From Monosporascus cannonballus (lineage: Eukaryota > Ascomycota > Sordariomycetes > Xylariales), in NCBI GenBank assembly GCA_004154925.1, contig QJNS01000036.1:248001-312000 (forward strand): a DNA stretch of 64,000 bases, in the 5' to 3' direction. The translations under genes and the position numbers were made by a program. This document shows positions 35,640 to 45,870 of the stretch, piece after piece. Position 1 is the first letter of the stretch. Every line of letters starts with the position of its first letter. The notes under the pieces are model-generated. The model was not told the origin of the DNA and did no database searches. It was given only the letters and a program-made list of their open reading frames with translations.

Positions 35640-37461
35640 CATTTCTTAATCCTATTACACCTGCGACTAGGGCTTGGAGGGGACGCCGTACACGATGGGC
35701 GTATCTGATCAACCTCATTATGCCTCCTAGGACAATCGCAAACGGCGGCCGCAAGCCGAAACCAGAAAATTAGGCTATAACTCATAGCAGCTATAACGAC
35801 CCACCACGGACCGTTGCTCAGGCTCTCTCCATGTGCGGAGGCGGCGCTGGCGTAACCGATCTTCCACAGCTTGTAAACACCCGTATAGATAAAACCAATG
35901 GTGGAGGCGTTGAAACCGTGAAGAACCGATTTGACCATCTTCGCACCACGCATCGCTCTCCAAAGCCCCATTGTCCTATGGCAGATCACTAGACCGGGCG
36001 TAAAAATCACGACGACAGCAATTGCGGCGGCCATAAGCGCGCTGTATCCGGCGCTAACTGCCGTCATTGCTCCGAGGACGACCGCAAAGTTGAAACCAGG
36101 ACCGTGAAATGTCTGTATGACGGCGAGGCCGATCAGGAAGTCACGCGTGGTGACTCATCCCTCCGCAACTATGTACTCTTCGGAGGAGGGGAATAACGGC
36201 GGTCCCGCCTCCGAATATGATAGTGCCGGCGAGATAGAGATTTGCGAATAGCCTGAACAATAAGAAATCGCCGTTGCCTATTATTACAGATCGGCCGACG
36301 ATGACGGCGAGGAAAGATGCGAAGAGGAGCCCCACAATTAAGAGTCCCGTTTTCCAAGACGTCTTGAGCTGAGGTTCGAGTGGGATAGCTTCCGGCTCGT
36401 CTCTATCTGAATTGCTCACCACACAGCTTGGTTCAAGTGTGGGTGCCTCTAAGTCTGAGCTAGTGAAATCTAGACTTTGCTCTCGGCTCTGATATCGGGT
36501 AGCTTGGTCGTCTCCTATCGTGGGATAAGTCTGATTCCGCAGGGGATTGCGACTCGACATTATCCCGAGCCGGAGCCCATCGGTGTCATTTAAAGGGTTC
36601 GGTCACAAAAGCTACTAGTCGATGCAGCCAGCAGAAGTCGTAAATGACGGTTGTAATCCCAGCCACTGCAATAAGCACGGGGAAGTACCACAGAGCGTTG
36701 TATAGCAAACCCGCAGCCGCGCTCAGAACCAACAAGGCGCGGGTCAGCCTGTCGGTGATGGCCTTCCCAGAGAGCTGGACGGCAGCCTGGGCTATGACGC
36801 CGACGGTGGCAGCATTGAGACACACTAACCAGAATATACACCGGGAGCGGAAGCGTAGGGCTAAGAGCGGAGACGCTGAGTGCTAGTCCGTACATGCCTA
36901 AAGCACCAGGGAGACTGTACGGCTGGTGACTTCCACGGTTTAGGATATGGGGCTCTCGAGCATGTCAACGGAACAAGGACGCCCTAACCTGAAGAGCGGA
37001 AACCAAGAATCGCGCCCAAGACTCCATTATGGATGAAATTCAAACCGTATAGCATCTTGACGCCCGCCGAGCCGGTGAGGGCCGTGGAGATGCTCAAGAG
37101 CTCACGATACTACGACGGCCAACATACATGTTAGTCCCAGTCGCCGCAGCGCATCTTCTTCCTCTTCTAGGAAGGGGGCCACTTACGACCTGCTCGTCGA
37201 TCCATTCGAGCTTGTGCACGAATTTGTCATGAAACTACATCCCCGTCAAACTCATCATGGAATCCGGGTGCTCGCGGCGCATAGGTATATGCCCACTATT
37301 TTGAAGGTCGCCGCGCCCCCGAAGCGGGTGAGTCCCAGGTGCCAGTTCACTCCGACGATCCCTAGCGTTATCTTGCCGACAGATGCCGAGCTCTAGTTAG
37401 GCAACGTCTTGCGAAAGCCCTTGTTGGCCGACGATGGTGTTCGCCGTTCGCCGTCCGCCAT
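35640..37461 (-). pseudogene. Chromate ion transporter (CHR family), decayed
   Basis: CHR transporters are two-domain membrane proteins. Both halves are readable on the minus strand. Domain 1: VNWHLGLTRFGGAA (37300-37350), a spliced FHDKFVHKLEWIDEQV, RELLSISTALTGSAGVKML, then LNAATVGVIAQAAVQLSG and LLYNALWYFPVLIAVAGI. After a polar linker comes domain 2: LFRLFANLYLAGTIIFGGG, FLIGLAVIQTFHGPGFNFAV, VIFTPGLVICHRTMGLW and PPFAIVLGGI. Damage includes an in-frame stop at 37393-37395, a frameshift near the VYIL/LNAAT junction (about 36830), a frameshift at about 36180, a Trp-to-stop TGA at 36155-36157, and a frameshift near 35770. Introns are still recognisable (GTAAGT and GTTAGG donors). It converges on the TMEM70-like gene. 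The 3' limit is approximate. Confidence 0.82.
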
Positions 37462-38896
37462 CGGTGAGGACGTACCCTGTTGAACCGGCGCTAGTTTCAA
37501 GATATCGGGGTATTGCTCGGTTATCAAGCGACCTATGAACTTCCGTCAAATGCCGTGGCGACCACGGCTACACCCGAAGCTTATCCCCAAATATGATTAG
37601 CCAAAACCGGAAGCTGGCTGTTGTGAACCTGCGGGTTTAGATGGCGGGTTTGAAGGTCTTCGCCTTGATTTCGTAAGCTCAAGATAAAGATACACTCGTG
37701 ATCCAATTCAATCAGTGCGCCCACCTATTTTCCACCAAAACAAAGGCCTTTTACGACTGAAATAATATAAAAAACATTTAATAAAATTCAATAACAACCA
37801 CATTTACATATAACTTTAATTAATGTAAATATAATTTAAACAATAAATTAAATTTTATATTCACTTAGGAAATTATCATTGATAACAATTTATAATAAGT
37901 ACAACTACATAGAATTAAAATTTAACTATAGTAAATATTATTGCTACGTAATACCCATTAATTATTCGTAAAGGGTTTTGTTAAAAAGATGATATACCTT
38001 ATAAATAAATATTGAGAAATTTGGTAGATCTCGACTGATCACCGGTAAGAGCTGGTGGTTTTTGGTAGAGTAACGGCTGAAACGGCGTCCCGAGGAAATT
38101 AGGGGAAGGGCGCCGCGTGGAGTAGGCGGTTCTGACCGCCAAAGATCACCGGCAAGAGTGCACAGCTCTATCACCACTCCCCCCCCCGTCTCTAGGGCAC
38201 CCCGACTATAGGGGTGGGGCAGCGCAGTCCGGGGCAAGGCCGGAAAACCATCCGACCCGATACCCGACTATAGGGAAAGAGACAGGACACCCCGGGGCCC
38301 CCGTGAGTACTGAAGTGGTTGCTTGATCAATAGGCACGAGGTCGACGGAGGGCTGGTTAGTCGTAGAGGCAAGACCGCGACGGCAACCTAAGGAGCAGTG
38401 GCAGCGAAACTCTAAGGTTGTAACGGGAAGACTCGACTGTAGAGCTGGGCCGTAGCCGGCTTAACCGTTCCACGGGAGGTTATAACCGGGCTCGAGTGGT
38501 GTCACCGATGCTGTATATCTGGTATTCTTCTCAACAATACGCCTGCGTACCTACATACATATAGCCGCACGACCCAGGAGCTAGGTAACTCATGTATGTA
38601 CCTGCTGTAGCCACGGGTCTCTGCTCACTACCTACTAATAAACGATGAATTGGAGATGCTAGGATAGGGGGCCGGGATAATAGGGGAAGTTACAGAGTCG
38701 AGATGCGGGGTTATGAAGCTCCCCTGTTTTTATAAATATTTCGAAGCTGGCGATATCGCAGAGCGCCCACTCTTATCGCTGCAAGTTTTATGGCGTTTTC
38801 TTCGCAGACTCTCCCGACCGTACTCATAGCAGCGTTTGCTCTGGACTACCGAGACGAGAATGCCACGGTAGCCCGGATTGGACCATCTTCACGGGG
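37462..38896. other. Intergenic with an AT-rich patch and a possible solo LTR
   Basis: An AT-rich patch of about 270 bp occupies roughly 37745-38010. From 38010 to about 38540 the sequence is GC-rich, with short repeated phrases (GATCACCGGYAAGAG twice, ACCCGACTATAGGG-like twice). A segment at 38414-38538 starts TGTAACGGG and ends CTCAACA, the TG...CA form of a short LTR, but no flanking duplication is visible. No gene recognised. The last 350 bp must carry the FPGS promoter. Confidence 0.5.
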
Positions 38897-40552
38897 ATGC
38901 ATCATGTGTTTCGACGCATCAGTCGATTTATAAGTGGTGCCAATCTTATCTCCTACCGCACAATGGCCGCCCAAACCGGCAGAACCTACAATGTAAATCT
39001 TTGCTGCAAAATCCAGCCAGGACTGGGTCGATATGGTGAAAGCGCACTAACTGAAGCACACGTGCAGGATGCGATAGACGCCCTTAACTCGCTCCAGACC
39101 CCTTATGCCATTATCGAAGCCCGCCGCAAGGCCGGCATCCGCCCAGATGCCTCGTCCATCGCCGAGATGCGGATCTACCTGCGCCGAATCGGGTACACGA
39201 CGTCGGATCTGGACCGGCTGAACGTGCTCCACGTAGCGGGGACCAAGGGAAAGGGCAGCACCTGCGCCTTCGCCGCGTCGATCCTGTCGCACTACCAGAA
39301 GGCGCACGGCACGCCGCGCAAGATCGGCCTCTTCACGAGCCCGCACCTGATCGCCGTGCGCGAGCGCATCCGCATCAACGGCGCGCCCGTCGGCGAGGAC
39401 GTCTTCGCGCGCTACTTCTTCGAGGTCTGGGACCGGCTGGGCGCGGCCGAGCAGCGCGAGGGAGGCGCCGTCGTCGACCAGCGCCTCGGCGTCCCCATGG
39501 CCCCGCGCCCCATCTACGCACGCTACCTCACGCTCATGAGCTTCCACGTGTTCCTGCAGGAGGGCGTCGACGCCGCCGTCTACGAGACCGGCATTGGCGG
39601 CGAGTACGACGCCACCAACATCGTTCCGCGGCCCCTGGCGACCGGCATCAGCACCCTGGGCATCGACCACGTCTTCGCGCTCGGCCGGACGGTCGAGGAG
39701 ATCGCCTGGCACAAGGCCGGCATCATGAAGACGGGCAGCCCCGCGTTCACGATCCAGCAGGTCCCGGGGGCGGCGGGGGTGTTGAAGAAGCGGGCCGAGG
39801 AGAAGGGAGTCCACCTCAAGGTCCTGGACGTCGACCCGAGACTCGAGGGCGTCGCCGTCAAGCCGGACGCCCTATTCCAGAAGAAGAACGCGAGCCTGGG
39901 CGTCGCGCTCGCGGAGACGGCGCTGCGAAAGATAGACCCGGGCTTCGCGCCGGACCCGGCAGCGCCGTTGCCGCGGGAGTTCGTCGACGGGCTCGAGCAG
40001 GTCGTCTGGCGCGGGCGGTGCGAGGTCAAGGCCGAGGGCCCCGTCATCTGGCACGTTGACGGCGCGCACACCGTGGACAGCCTGAAAATGGCGACTCGGT
40101 GGTTCGCCGACGAGTGCGCGGCCAAGGGGACGCCGTCGCCGGGGCCCAAGGCCCTCATCTTCAACCAGCAGGGCCGCGAGGAGGCCGTCGACTTCCTCGA
40201 GGGCATGGTCGCCGCCCTCACGGCGAAGGACCAGGGGTCCTTCGACCACGTCGTCTTCTGCACCAACGTCACCTACGCCACCTCGGGCTACAAGCGCGAC
40301 TTCGTCAACCACCAGCACGACCCTGCCGCCATCCAGGCCCTCACAGCCCAGCACGCCTTCGCAGCGAAGTGGGCTGAGCTCGACCCCACATCCCAGATCA
40401 GGGTCCTGCCCACCATCGAGGACGCCATCAATCACGTCAGGGATATCGGCGCGAAGCTGCCCGCCGGGAAGACTGTCCAGGCGTTCATCACGGGCAGCCT
40501 CCACCTCGTCGGCGGCGCCTTAGGCATTTTGGAGGGCGCTGATGCGCTGTGA
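38897..40552 (+). CDS. Folylpolyglutamate synthase (copy 1)
   Basis: FPGS adds glutamates to folates, keeping them in the cell and in mitochondria (yeast MET7). The ORF is 551 codons. A 75-nt in-frame intron (38993-39067) probably shortens the protein to 526 residues. Motifs: RTYN joined to DAIDALNSLQTPYAIIEARR, the P-loop HVAGTKGKGSTCAF (residues 112-125 unspliced), GLFTSPHLIAVRERIRING, YETGIGGEYDATN, LGIDHVFALGRT, IAWHKAGI, WHVDGAHTVDSL, LIFNQQ and a C-terminal GSLHLVGGALG. The first ATG gives a basic, Arg/Ser-containing leader (MHHVFRRISRFISGANL), suggesting mitochondrial import. The in-frame ATG at 38963 (MAAQTG, good context) would give the cytosolic form. A second FPGS gene converges on it 1.5 kb downstream. 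Confidence 0.95.
   Translation: MHHVFRRISRFISGANLISYRTMAAQTGRTYNVNLCCKIQPGLGRYGESALTEAHVQDAIDALNSLQTPYAIIEARRKAGIRPDASSIAEMRIYLRRIGYTTSDLDRLNVLHVAGTKGKGSTCAFAASILSHYQKAHGTPRKIGLFTSPHLIAVRERIRINGAPVGEDVFARYFFEVWDRLGAAEQREGGAVVDQRLGVPMAPRPIYARYLTLMSFHVFLQEGVDAAVYETGIGGEYDATNIVPRPLATGISTLGIDHVFALGRTVEEIAWHKAGIMKTGSPAFTIQQVPGAAGVLKKRAEEKGVHLKVLDVDPRLEGVAVKPDALFQKKNASLGVALAETALRKIDPGFAPDPAAPLPREFVDGLEQVVWRGRCEVKAEGPVIWHVDGAHTVDSLKMATRWFADECAAKGTPSPGPKALIFNQQGREEAVDFLEGMVAALTAKDQGSFDHVVFCTNVTYATSGYKRDFVNHQHDPAAIQALTAQHAFAAKWAELDPTSQIRVLPTIEDAINHVRDIGAKLPAGKTVQAFITGSLHLVGGALGILEGADAL
38993..39067 (+). other. Probable stop-free 75-nt intron in FPGS copy 1
   Basis: GTAAAT donor, a GCACTAAC branch-point-like stretch and ACGTGCAG acceptor. 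The 75 nt contain no stop in frame. Removing them joins RTYN to DAIDAL, the usual FPGS N-terminus (RTYxDAVxALN). Reading through inserts 25 residues not expected in the family. Confidence 0.85.
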
Positions 40553-42047
40553 CCTTGTCGGGTTTTATACATGCGTACGAAGTACATGGACCATGCGAAG
40601 GGCCTGGCTCTTCTCTATTTACTCAACGGCTTAGTGCGGTTTGGCGGCGTTCAACACTCTGTGGTCTAGGAGTTTTATTTAGTTTTCCTTACTGGACCTA
40701 AACTTGGCTACCCGTTTCTGGATAAATGGACTGGATGTTAGACGCTTGATAGACCTTATGTAGAAACATCGGATCCATACTGACTCGATGTATCACATTT
40801 CGAGGCTTCAGCGGGAAAATGGAACCCTTCGGTCTACGTACGGGACGCGAGGATATTGAAATCCACCCCTAGAGTCTTAGCCTTAGGTCTTTAATCCCCC
40901 ATTAAGCTCTTAACAACGATATCCTGTTGTCCCTTCAAGCTGCGAGGCAGCTGTTGAGGGTTGGTTATATTGGAGCAGACCTGGTAATACGACCGGTGGA
41001 ATTACATCCCCTGAAAACCATCGTCCATCATGAGCAAATTACAGCCTAGCGAACGGCACAGAACAAGTTTCCATGCACCAGACTCTTAGCAACTCGAGCC
41101 CCGTGTTCAACGAATGATCTGGCGTTCTCATGTATGTAGCAAGAGTTTCACCCTTCCTTGGTATATTGTCCTCGTTAATGCATCGCCATATATATAACAC
41201 TTTGGCGATCCCGCCGTTGTGGTTCACCGAGTCTAGAAGCCTGGCCCTCTGGCCAAGCGTGCCCTGAGTCGTTGACGGGCAGACGTTAGACTTATCCGAA
41301 TAGGCTAGAAATACTACGAGTACATCGACCTGTTGTATACGGTCAGCTTTCCGCGTCTCTCAGGGGACCCAGTACCCAGGCTGGTTTCACTCGATGCCAT
41401 GCAATGCTAACATTAACGCATACTAACTCGTCCCCGGGCGTCACACCAACGCGGCGACCAACATGAGCCCAAAGAAGAGCGGGCGTGGCTCGGCTCGCGG
41501 CTTGAATAGGGGCAATGGATGTTTCGCCTGCAAATGCGTCTCGGGATGGATCACCCAACCAACCGCTGAGTGATGCTCAGTGTACCTGGACCATATTTGC
41601 GGCCAATTTCTGTTTGTTACCATGGATTCGGAAGCCGAGGTGCAGGACTGAGCTCGCGCTGGACATAGTCTCGGTAGGCGTTGGGCAAGGATACGGAAAA
41701 GGGGGGTGAATACGAACACCCCAATAGTATAAGTTGAGATAATCCATAATTCGTGCGCCGCTACGTCGCTGCGTCGCTATTTTGAATGTAAAGCTATAAG
41801 AATCGATATTACACTTGCTCTTATGTAAGGGTAAATACAATGTCCTCATAGCTCGACAGGGGGTGTTGAAGGCTATATGAACTGTCTTATACCCATGTTC
41901 AGACGCCCTATCGGTACTCGTACGCTTCAATCAAGTTCATATCTCTGTGTCTTATAACAATTCACATTGTTGAGATGCCGATCCTTGTCCCCCTTTCCTA
42001 AGGACTCGAACGCCTTGATACCGAACGCTGCCTCTTCAGTGTGGAAG
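40553..42047. other. Intergenic between convergent FPGS genes, no gene recognised
   Basis: 1.5 kb of 3' flank shared by the two FPGS genes. Small ORFs (for example 41343-41558 and 41577-41930 minus) have no family features. No repeat of either FPGS coding region is seen in it. Confidence 0.55.
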
Positions 42048-43772
42048 TCACAACTCAGATTCTGGCTCTAACACCCTGAACAGAGCACCAACAAGGTGTA
42101 AACTCCCCGTTGCCAGGACGCCGACCCGCCCACCGTCCTGCCTCGCCGCCTCGTCTAGTGTCCTCACCCTATCCACCGCCTCACCTACGTTATCCACAAC
42201 ACTGATCTCCGTCTCCGTCTCCCGCGACACGGCGCGCATGGCCTCCGCCGCAGCGCGCTGAACGGACAAGTCGGGTTCCGGCTCCCCGTCTCCCCTGCGC
42301 TGCAGGTCGTTTCGGGTGAAGATGGCATGACTGAAGACACTTTTCGGCTTCCCCGCCGAGAACCGGTTGATGCTTTGCACCAAACCATGCAGCATCTTCG
42401 CTGCATCTCGCTCCTGCTGGTTGAAGACCAATACCCACCGAGAGATGGCCAGCATTTCCCGCTTCGAGGCAAACCACCTGGCCACTTCCTCCAGGCTCTC
42501 GGCGGTGTGGGCCCCATCTATAAGCCACGTCACGTCGTCTTGGACATGCGTCTCGCATCGGCCCTTGAGCCGGGCTGATTGTAGGCCCTCGGCGAACCCA
42601 GGCGGCAGATCCCGCAGCCACGAGTCCGCCGTCGGACTCAGCGGCTCCGACGAGTTCTCCAACACTCTCAGATGTTCCAGCGCCGCGCCGACAGCCAGCG
42701 CCTGGTTGAACTTCTGGAACTCGCCCTCGAGGCTGCCGGCTTCCGCACTCCGGACCCCGCCCCACCGCAGCACGGCGGCGTCGTCCACCTCGACGAGCTC
42801 GGCGCCCTTCTCGGCGGCCCTGCGCCGTAGGACGCGCATGACCTCCTCGCCGTCGCCGCCCTCGAGGCTCCGCGTGAAGCACCTCCGGCCCTCCTTGCAC
42901 ACGCCGGCCTTGTGCCAGGCTATCTCGGGCGCGGTACCGCCGAGCATGCCGACGTGGTCGATGCCGAGCTGCGCGACGACGGCCGCCGTGACGGCCTCGG
43001 CCGGCAGCACGTTGGTGGCGTCGTACTCGCCGCCGATGCCGCACTCGACGACGGCGCTCGCGACGCCCTCTCGCAGGAACGCATGCAGCGCCAGGATCGT
43101 CAGGAAGCGGAAGTAGAAGGGCTTGGTCGCGGGCCCCTGCAGCTCCTCCTCCGACAAGGGCGAGGACGACGATGATGCGAGCTCCGCCCGCGCCGACGCC
43201 GTGAACGCATCCCACACCTCGAAGAAGTACCGCGCGAACAGCTCGCGGCTGATGGGCTCCCCGTCGAGCTGGATCCGCTCCCGCACTGACACCAGGTGCG
43301 GGCTCGTGTATGTGCCGACCCTGCCGGCCCGGGGCCGCACGGTCGGGTGCGTGAGAATAGCCGTCAGGAACGCGCAGACGGAGCCCTTGCCCTTTGTGCC
43401 GGCGACATGGATGCATTTCAGCTTAACTAAGTCGCGCGGCGTTATGTTGGCGCGTTGTAGCCAGGCAAGCATCTCCGGGATGGCGAGGGCGTTGAGGTCC
43501 TGGGTGCTGGGCCTGCTGGCCGCTGAGGATGATGATGAGGGAGTGGGGGCGGGGCTGGGCTTGGAGAAGAGCGATGTGACGGCCAGATTGGACTGTAGGG
43601 ATGAGAGGCGCGCGAGCGCCGCTTCGTAGGTGCGCTCCATAGCTGACCAACACCGTCGCTGGCCTGCAAGATGTGTAAGTCGGCTGCTGCTGCTGCTCTT
43701 GGGAACCCCAAAATTCACTGGCAGGCGGGCTACGTTTCGAGAGAAGCCAATCACGTGAGCAATACAGCGCAT
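42048..43772 (-). CDS. Folylpolyglutamate synthase-like protein (copy 2, divergent paralogue)
   Basis: A single ORF of 574 residues. It shares the whole FPGS motif set with copy 1: MERTYEAALARLSSLQSN, HVAGTKGKGSVCAF (P-loop at about 122-135), YTSPHLVSVRERIQLDG, FARYFFEVWDAF, VECGIGGEYDATNVL, LGIDHVGMLGGT, IAWHKAGVCKEG, WLIDGAHTAESL, LVFNQQERDAAKMLHGLVQ and a C-terminal TGSLHLVGALFRVL. It differs by a Ser/Pro/Ala-rich insertion (residues 70-90) before the mobile N-terminal helices and by many substitutions elsewhere. As in copy 1, an internal in-frame ATG (43640, MERTYEAAL) follows a basic leader (MRCIAHVIGFSRNVARL), so dual mitochondrial and cytosolic forms are possible. All catalytic motifs are intact, so it is likely active, but its division of labour with copy 1 is unknown. 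Confidence 0.92.
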   Translation of the reverse strand: MRCIAHVIGFSRNVARLPVNFGVPKSSSSSRLTHLAGQRRCWSAMERTYEAALARLSSLQSNLAVTSLFSKPSPAPTPSSSSSAASRPSTQDLNALAIPEMLAWLQRANITPRDLVKLKCIHVAGTKGKGSVCAFLTAILTHPTVRPRAGRVGTYTSPHLVSVRERIQLDGEPISRELFARYFFEVWDAFTASARAELASSSSSPLSEEELQGPATKPFYFRFLTILALHAFLREGVASAVVECGIGGEYDATNVLPAEAVTAAVVAQLGIDHVGMLGGTAPEIAWHKAGVCKEGRRCFTRSLEGGDGEEVMRVLRRRAAEKGAELVEVDDAAVLRWGGVRSAEAGSLEGEFQKFNQALAVGAALEHLRVLENSSEPLSPTADSWLRDLPPGFAEGLQSARLKGRCETHVQDDVTWLIDGAHTAESLEEVARWFASKREMLAISRWVLVFNQQERDAAKMLHGLVQSINRFSAGKPKSVFSHAIFTRNDLQRRGDGEPEPDLSVQRAAAEAMRAVSRETETEISVVDNVGEAVDRVRTLDEAARQDGGRVGVLATGSLHLVGALFRVLEPESEL

Positions 43773-44988
43773 AATTCATGTGCTGAATGCCCGGCTACCG
43801 CGCATATCATATGGTCGCGCTTATGCCATAAACATTGTGTGAGTTGTTGACCTCCAGTCGTGGTGAGCCGACTTTGCGCTAGAGAGATTATCGATTCAGG
43901 AACCTGACGTTGAGAATCCGTTCTCCTGTAGTACTTGGCAACTGCTGCCGGCTGTCAGTTACTATACATAGACCCCCCTTAATATTGTCCGCAAAGTGGC
44001 TTTGCCTGGTATATCGAGTATTTCGGAAATTACGAAGTACAGCCTACAGGACCATTCGGACCCCGCGATCGACGCAGGAATCAGTGGCATAATGAAGAGG
44101 AAGACACCGACGCGGTCGGCCCAAAAGGCTAGCTCATCGCCGTGTGCCGTCCTGTGCGAGAGGTCGCCCGGGCCATACCATAGCCCTGGCATTGTCTAAG
44201 AGAACGTGTGACTTAATCCCTCGGCTCATGAGGGTCCTTACACCCTACTGCACGGTGCATTGCACCTTGGACAGATGTTGGAGGACCAACTCGCCTTTGG
44301 AGCTGGGCTTGGCTCTTCTGATCTTGTGGATGGCTTCGGCCCTCTTCTCCTCAGAACGGCAAGCGGCGTAAACCCCAGCGTAGGGAATGCAGCCTAGCTC
44401 TTTGCCCATTCCGCTATTCGCTCGTGACGAGTCACGACGTAGACCTTGCCCTGGGTAAAGTAATGGTATTTCGGCATATTGCGGCTCGGGCGGAAAGAAC
44501 TGCGTCGATGAGGTATCCTCGTGAGAGTGAATGGTTAGGTGGGTTTTAAATCATATGGGGTGGCACTTTCGAATAACTCACCTTTAGACTCTGAGTATGC
44601 ACAAGAATAGAGTGTGATGCGATGGAGAAGGTTCGATTGTTACCCCAGAGGGTAGGACTTGACGGCGATAATATTGGCCCAGGATGATTTATGTAGGCCA
44701 TACACGAGCCTGATTCCGTGTGGCGTCGCTTCTTGGTGTTGGGTCATGATGTGATGTTACTCAACATCAATATCCGGATTTTCGAGAAGTCCGAAGAGGC
44801 CCTTGGGAATCCAAGCAGCAGGACATAAACAAGGATATTTAAAAGACGGTATTTGTAGAATATTGACCAACTTCCTGTGATACCATTCTCCTTCTCTTTA
44901 TTAGACTTAATTATTGATTCGCCCGCACTGAAACAGTTATGGATCCCAGGTGATCAACGCGGTCACCCACCGGTTGTTGCTATACAAG
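43773..44988. other. Intergenic, with a possible decayed ferric-reductase-like fragment
   Basis: On the minus strand 43962-44192 a 76-codon frame reads TAHGDELAFWADRVGVF followed by a hydrophobic stretch. It resembles the start of the transmembrane part of fungal ferric-reductase-type proteins (ELAFWADRxGVxAFxMTPL), but the similarity is short and the frame breaks on both sides. No intact gene. The rest shows nothing recognisable. Confidence 0.35.
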
Positions 44989-45870
44989 CTACCCTGGTAA
45001 TTCCCTCGGTCTATCTTCAGTGTATAGTTCTGTTGGCCGACTTGTGCCGTTCAATTCCGCTATCTGCCAGGGATACTGGGCTTGCTTTGCTTGCTGAAAT
45101 GGGTCAGGCTCTTGAGCAACCCTCCGTTTGTTTAGTCTCCCCAACTGCACCCCAATGAAGATGAAAGCCGCTAGGAACCCCCAGTCCCAAAGGGATGCCC
45201 ATACCGAGACCTATTTTCAGAGACTGCTCGTTACTCGCTGGTGGATCTGAACTCGATGCATTTGCGCTGGGTGGGGGGCGTTCCGTGGTTACTGTAGTTG
45301 ACGCCGTGCTACCGCCCGTGGTAGACGTAGTGCTAGATGCCGGAATACCCGTTGATGAAACCGTGCTTGCCTTGGAATAGCTCATTGCGACTTCGATGGT
45401 GACGGTCTCGGCGGAAGACAGTTCGCAGCAGCTCTGGTATTTATCGCCGCAGCAATATGAGTTATCCCCTGAGCATCTCCAGTGAAACACGTACCCATCC
45501 GGATCACCTGTGAGATATGTCAGACGCGATGCTGCTCCCTCATTGATCTATCGGGAGTCCCTTACTGGTCTCATTACGGCAGTATTTGTTACATGGGGAA
45601 GACCAGGCGCGATCCGTACAGCCCTGTTGCGTCAGGGCATTGTGTTGACCCGCGTTCTGGCATAACCCATTGGGCATGCAAATATCTCCAGCGCTACAAC
45701 ACGCAGACGCGTCTGCCTCCAGCTGACATGGCATCCAAGGGTTGACGGGATAATCGCTGCTAAAGACCCAGGGGTCGCCTGACGCCTTATAGCACGTTTG
45801 CGCCAGTCGAATTCGGAAACGAGCAAAAGAGCAAGAGAAGGATAGCAGACGGGATCTGAATTGAATTCAT
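44989..45870 (-). pseudogene. Fungal Cys-rich single-pass membrane protein with two homopolymer frameshifts
   Basis: Read on the minus strand: a hydrophobic signal peptide (MNSIQIPSAILLLLLF), then a Cys-rich ectodomain (TCYKASGDP, ACCSAGDICMPNGLC, CNKYC). A 58-nt intron follows (45565-45508, GTAAGG...ACAG, keeps frame), then DPDGYVFHWRCSGDNSYCC and a Ser/Thr-rich stalk. The transmembrane region is GIPLGLG followed in another frame by FLAAFIFIGVQLG. The tail ends RELPG and a stop at 44991-44989. This is the layout of a large fungal surface-protein family. Two single-nucleotide shifts are needed: one in a four-base T run (45825-45828) after the signal peptide and one in a five-base G run (45178-45182) at the membrane segment. 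Either the gene is decaying or both are homopolymer sequencing errors. Confidence 0.75.

Noticed and set aside
39047..39814. 255-codon minus-strand ORF over FPGS copy 1
   Set aside because: Shadow of a GC-rich real gene with third-position bias; Arg/Asp/Val-rich nonsense composition.
42190..43416. 408-codon minus-strand ORF within FPGS copy 2
   Set aside because: Alternative frame of the real gene, extremely Arg-rich; no motif.
38897..43772. FPGS pair as part of a secondary-metabolite gene cluster
   Set aside because: No polyketide synthase, NRPS, terpene synthase, P450 or cluster regulator was seen nearby.
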